Source of the DNA: MESE01 sp036675035
Lineage (GTDB): Bacteria; Pseudomonadota; Gammaproteobacteria; Burkholderiales; Burkholderiaceae_D
Direction of reading: 5' to 3'
Assembly (NCBI GenBank): GCA_036675035.1
Contig: JAKFFO010000082.1
Location: 1-17,360, forward strand
Length of the DNA: 17,360 nt
In this document: positions 16,073 through 17,360 of the stretch, piece after piece
How positions within the stretch are numbered: the stretch's first letter is position 1
Layout: every line of letters starts with the position of its first letter
The notes under the pieces: generated by a model
Database searches by the model: none
What the model saw: only the letters and a program-made list of their open reading frames with translations
What the model was told of the DNA's origin: nothing
Translations under genes and position numbers: made by a program

Positions 16073-16633
16073 ATGACGATTGCTGACGTTAAAAAAAGCA
16101 CCGAACAAAGAATGCACAAGTCCATTGATACCCTCAAGGCGGATCTTGCAAAGGTTCGAACCGGCCGTGCACATGCCGGCATTCTCGATCATATTCAGGT
16201 CGATTATTACGGCAATCCTACCCAGCTCAGCCAGGTCGCGAATGTGACGCTGATCGATGCGCGTACCATTGGCGTGCAGCCCTGGGAAAAAAAGATGGTA
16301 GCGGTGATCGAGAAGGCGATTCGGGAATCCGATCTCGGTTTGAACCCGGCTACGCAAGGCGACATGATTCGCGTGCCGACGCCGCCACTGACGGAAGAGC
16401 GCCGCAAGGAAATGGTAAAGCTGGTCAAGGGCGAGGGGGAAGATGCGAAGATCGCTATTCGCAATATTCGTCGCGACGCGAACGAAGGCCTCAAAAAGCT
16501 ATTGAAAGACAAGGCGTGCTCCGAGGACGACGAGCGCCGCGCACAGGACGATGTGCAAAAGCTTACCGACAAATTCGTCACCGAAGTGGACAAGCTCGTC
16601 GCCGAGAAAGAAAAGGAAGTGCTGACCGTATGA
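16073..16633 (+). CDS. frr: Ribosome recycling factor
   Basis: RRF, with EF-G, splits the post-termination ribosome. The 186-residue length equals the family norm (185 in E. coli). Diagnostic segments are LAKVRTGRAHAGILD (three-helix bundle, with the conserved RTGRA), YYGNPTQLSQVANV, QPWEKK, RVPTPPLTEERRKE and RNIRRDANE. ATG 16073 follows AGGAG with a 6-base gap; the open frame extends nine codons upstream to a TTG that is not needed. It lies 39 bases after pyrH and 49 bases before uppS, so the three are probably co-transcribed. Confidence 0.98.
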   Translation: MTIADVKKSTEQRMHKSIDTLKADLAKVRTGRAHAGILDHIQVDYYGNPTQLSQVANVTLIDARTIGVQPWEKKMVAVIEKAIRESDLGLNPATQGDMIRVPTPPLTEERRKEMVKLVKGEGEDAKIAIRNIRRDANEGLKKLLKDKACSEDDERRAQDDVQKLTDKFVTEVDKLVAEKEKEVLTV

Positions 16634-16682
16634 TTTGCCGATTCTCCTTTCAGACAATGAATTTGTTAATTCCTGTCGGTTT

Positions 16683-17360
16683 ATGACGTACACCAGTTCG
16701 ACGCAATCGTTACCTGACGTAGCCGCCGTGCCGCGCCATATTGCCATCATCATGGATGGCAATGGACGCTGGGCGACGCAGCGCTATCTGCCGCGCGTTG
16801 CCGGCCATGCAAAAGGCGTCGAAGCAGTCCGGGGCGTTGTCGAAGCCTGCGTATTACGCGGCGTCAAGTACCTGACCCTTTTTGCGTTCAGCTCGGAAAA
16901 CTGGCGGCGTCCGGCCGAAGAAGTGTCATTATTGATGCGCTTGTTCGTGACCGCGCTGGACCGTGAAGTCGCCAGAATGCATGCGAACGATATCTGCCTG
17001 CGCGTGGTTGGAGATCTGAGCCGGTTCGATTCGAAGCTGCAACAAATGATCGAGAATGCAGAACGGAAAACCGCACAAAACAGCCGTCTTACCGTGACCG
17101 TTTGCGCGAATTATGGTGGCCGCTGGGACATCATGCAGGCTGTCGAGAAGATGGTTGCGGCACGTCCGGGGTCCACGTCATTTACAGAAGATCAACTGGC
17201 GCCGTATCTGTCGATGGCGTATGCGCCGGAGCCTGACCTGTTTATCAGGACCGGCGGCGAAGAACGCATTTCAAATTTCCTCCTATGGCAGCTCGCATAT
17301 ACGGAGCTGTATTTTTCCGATACTTATTGGCCGGATTTCGATGGGGAAGCCCTGGATGCC
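16683..17360 (+). CDS. uppS: Isoprenyl transferase (undecaprenyl diphosphate synthase), 3'-truncated by the window edge
   Basis: UppS condenses isopentenyl diphosphates onto farnesyl diphosphate to give the C55 lipid carrier for peptidoglycan and O-antigen. From ATG 16683 the frame is open for 226 codons to the last base of the window; about 25-30 residues are probably missing relative to E. coli (253). Cis-prenyltransferase motifs are present: HIAIIMDGNGRWA with the catalytic aspartate, GHAKGVEAV, FAFSSENWRRP, and IRTGGEERISNFLLWQLAY, then TELYF. The start has no strong Shine-Dalgarno sequence, so it may be coupled to frr. In related genomes this gene is followed by cdsA and dxr, which would lie beyond the edge. 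Confidence 0.96.
   Translation, partial: MTYTSSTQSLPDVAAVPRHIAIIMDGNGRWATQRYLPRVAGHAKGVEAVRGVVEACVLRGVKYLTLFAFSSENWRRPAEEVSLLMRLFVTALDREVARMHANDICLRVVGDLSRFDSKLQQMIENAERKTAQNSRLTVTVCANYGGRWDIMQAVEKMVAARPGSTSFTEDQLAPYLSMAYAPEPDLFIRTGGEERISNFLLWQLAYTELYFSDTYWPDFDGEALDA

Noticed and set aside
1..17360. A novel defence, mobile or biosynthetic system
   Set aside because: Nearly all coding sequence is accounted for by recognised core genes in a conventional order, with no transposase, integrase, repeat array or unusual multi-gene cassette. The only unrecognised gene is the 69-residue one.

Overview
The window is a GC-moderate stretch of bacterial chromosome made almost entirely of housekeeping genes. 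The protein sequences and gene order (smc-zipA-ligA, then rpsB-tsf-pyrH-frr-uppS with map-glnD divergent from rpsB) point to a betaproteobacterium of the order Burkholderiales, most likely family Oxalobacteraceae. This placement rests on remembered family resemblance, not a database search, and the genus cannot be named. I see no insertion sequence, prophage, CRISPR array, tRNA, rRNA or other sign of recent transfer.

Layout. (1) 2-3319 (+): the chromosome-partition ATPase SMC, lacking its N-terminus, which lies left of the window. (2) 3342-3551 (-): a small 69-residue hypothetical gene convergent with smc. (3) 3552-4168: a 617-base, AT-richer gap with no convincing gene; it holds candidate promoter elements and small hairpins in front of zipA. 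(4) 4169-8867 (+): zipA-like, ligA, galU and def. The ligA/galU and galU/def pairs overlap by ATGA, so these are probably one transcript. (5) 13084-8875 (-): map, glnD and an RsuA/RluF-family pseudouridine synthase, read leftward. map and glnD are 2 bases apart, and the last gene meets def tail to tail with 7 bases between. (6) 13085-13337: a divergent control region with a good sigma70 promoter and structured leader for rpsB, and a TATAAT box for map sitting between the arms of a 9-base inverted repeat. (7) 13338-17360 (+): rpsB, tsf, pyrH, frr and uppS, with uppS cut off by the right edge. Strong intrinsic terminators follow rpsB and tsf.

Together the genes cover chromosome segregation and division (SMC, ZipA), replication and repair (LigA), envelope precursors (GalU, UppS), protein N-terminal processing (Def, Map), rRNA modification, nitrogen sensing (GlnD), UMP phosphorylation (PyrH) and translation (S2, EF-Ts, RRF).

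The most interesting points are modest. They are an apparent internal duplication of the FtsZ-binding fold in the ZipA-like protein, the inverted repeat framing the map promoter, tandem and mutually exclusive hairpins between rpsB and tsf, and a hairpin that would hide the rpsB ribosome binding site. No novel multi-gene system was found.
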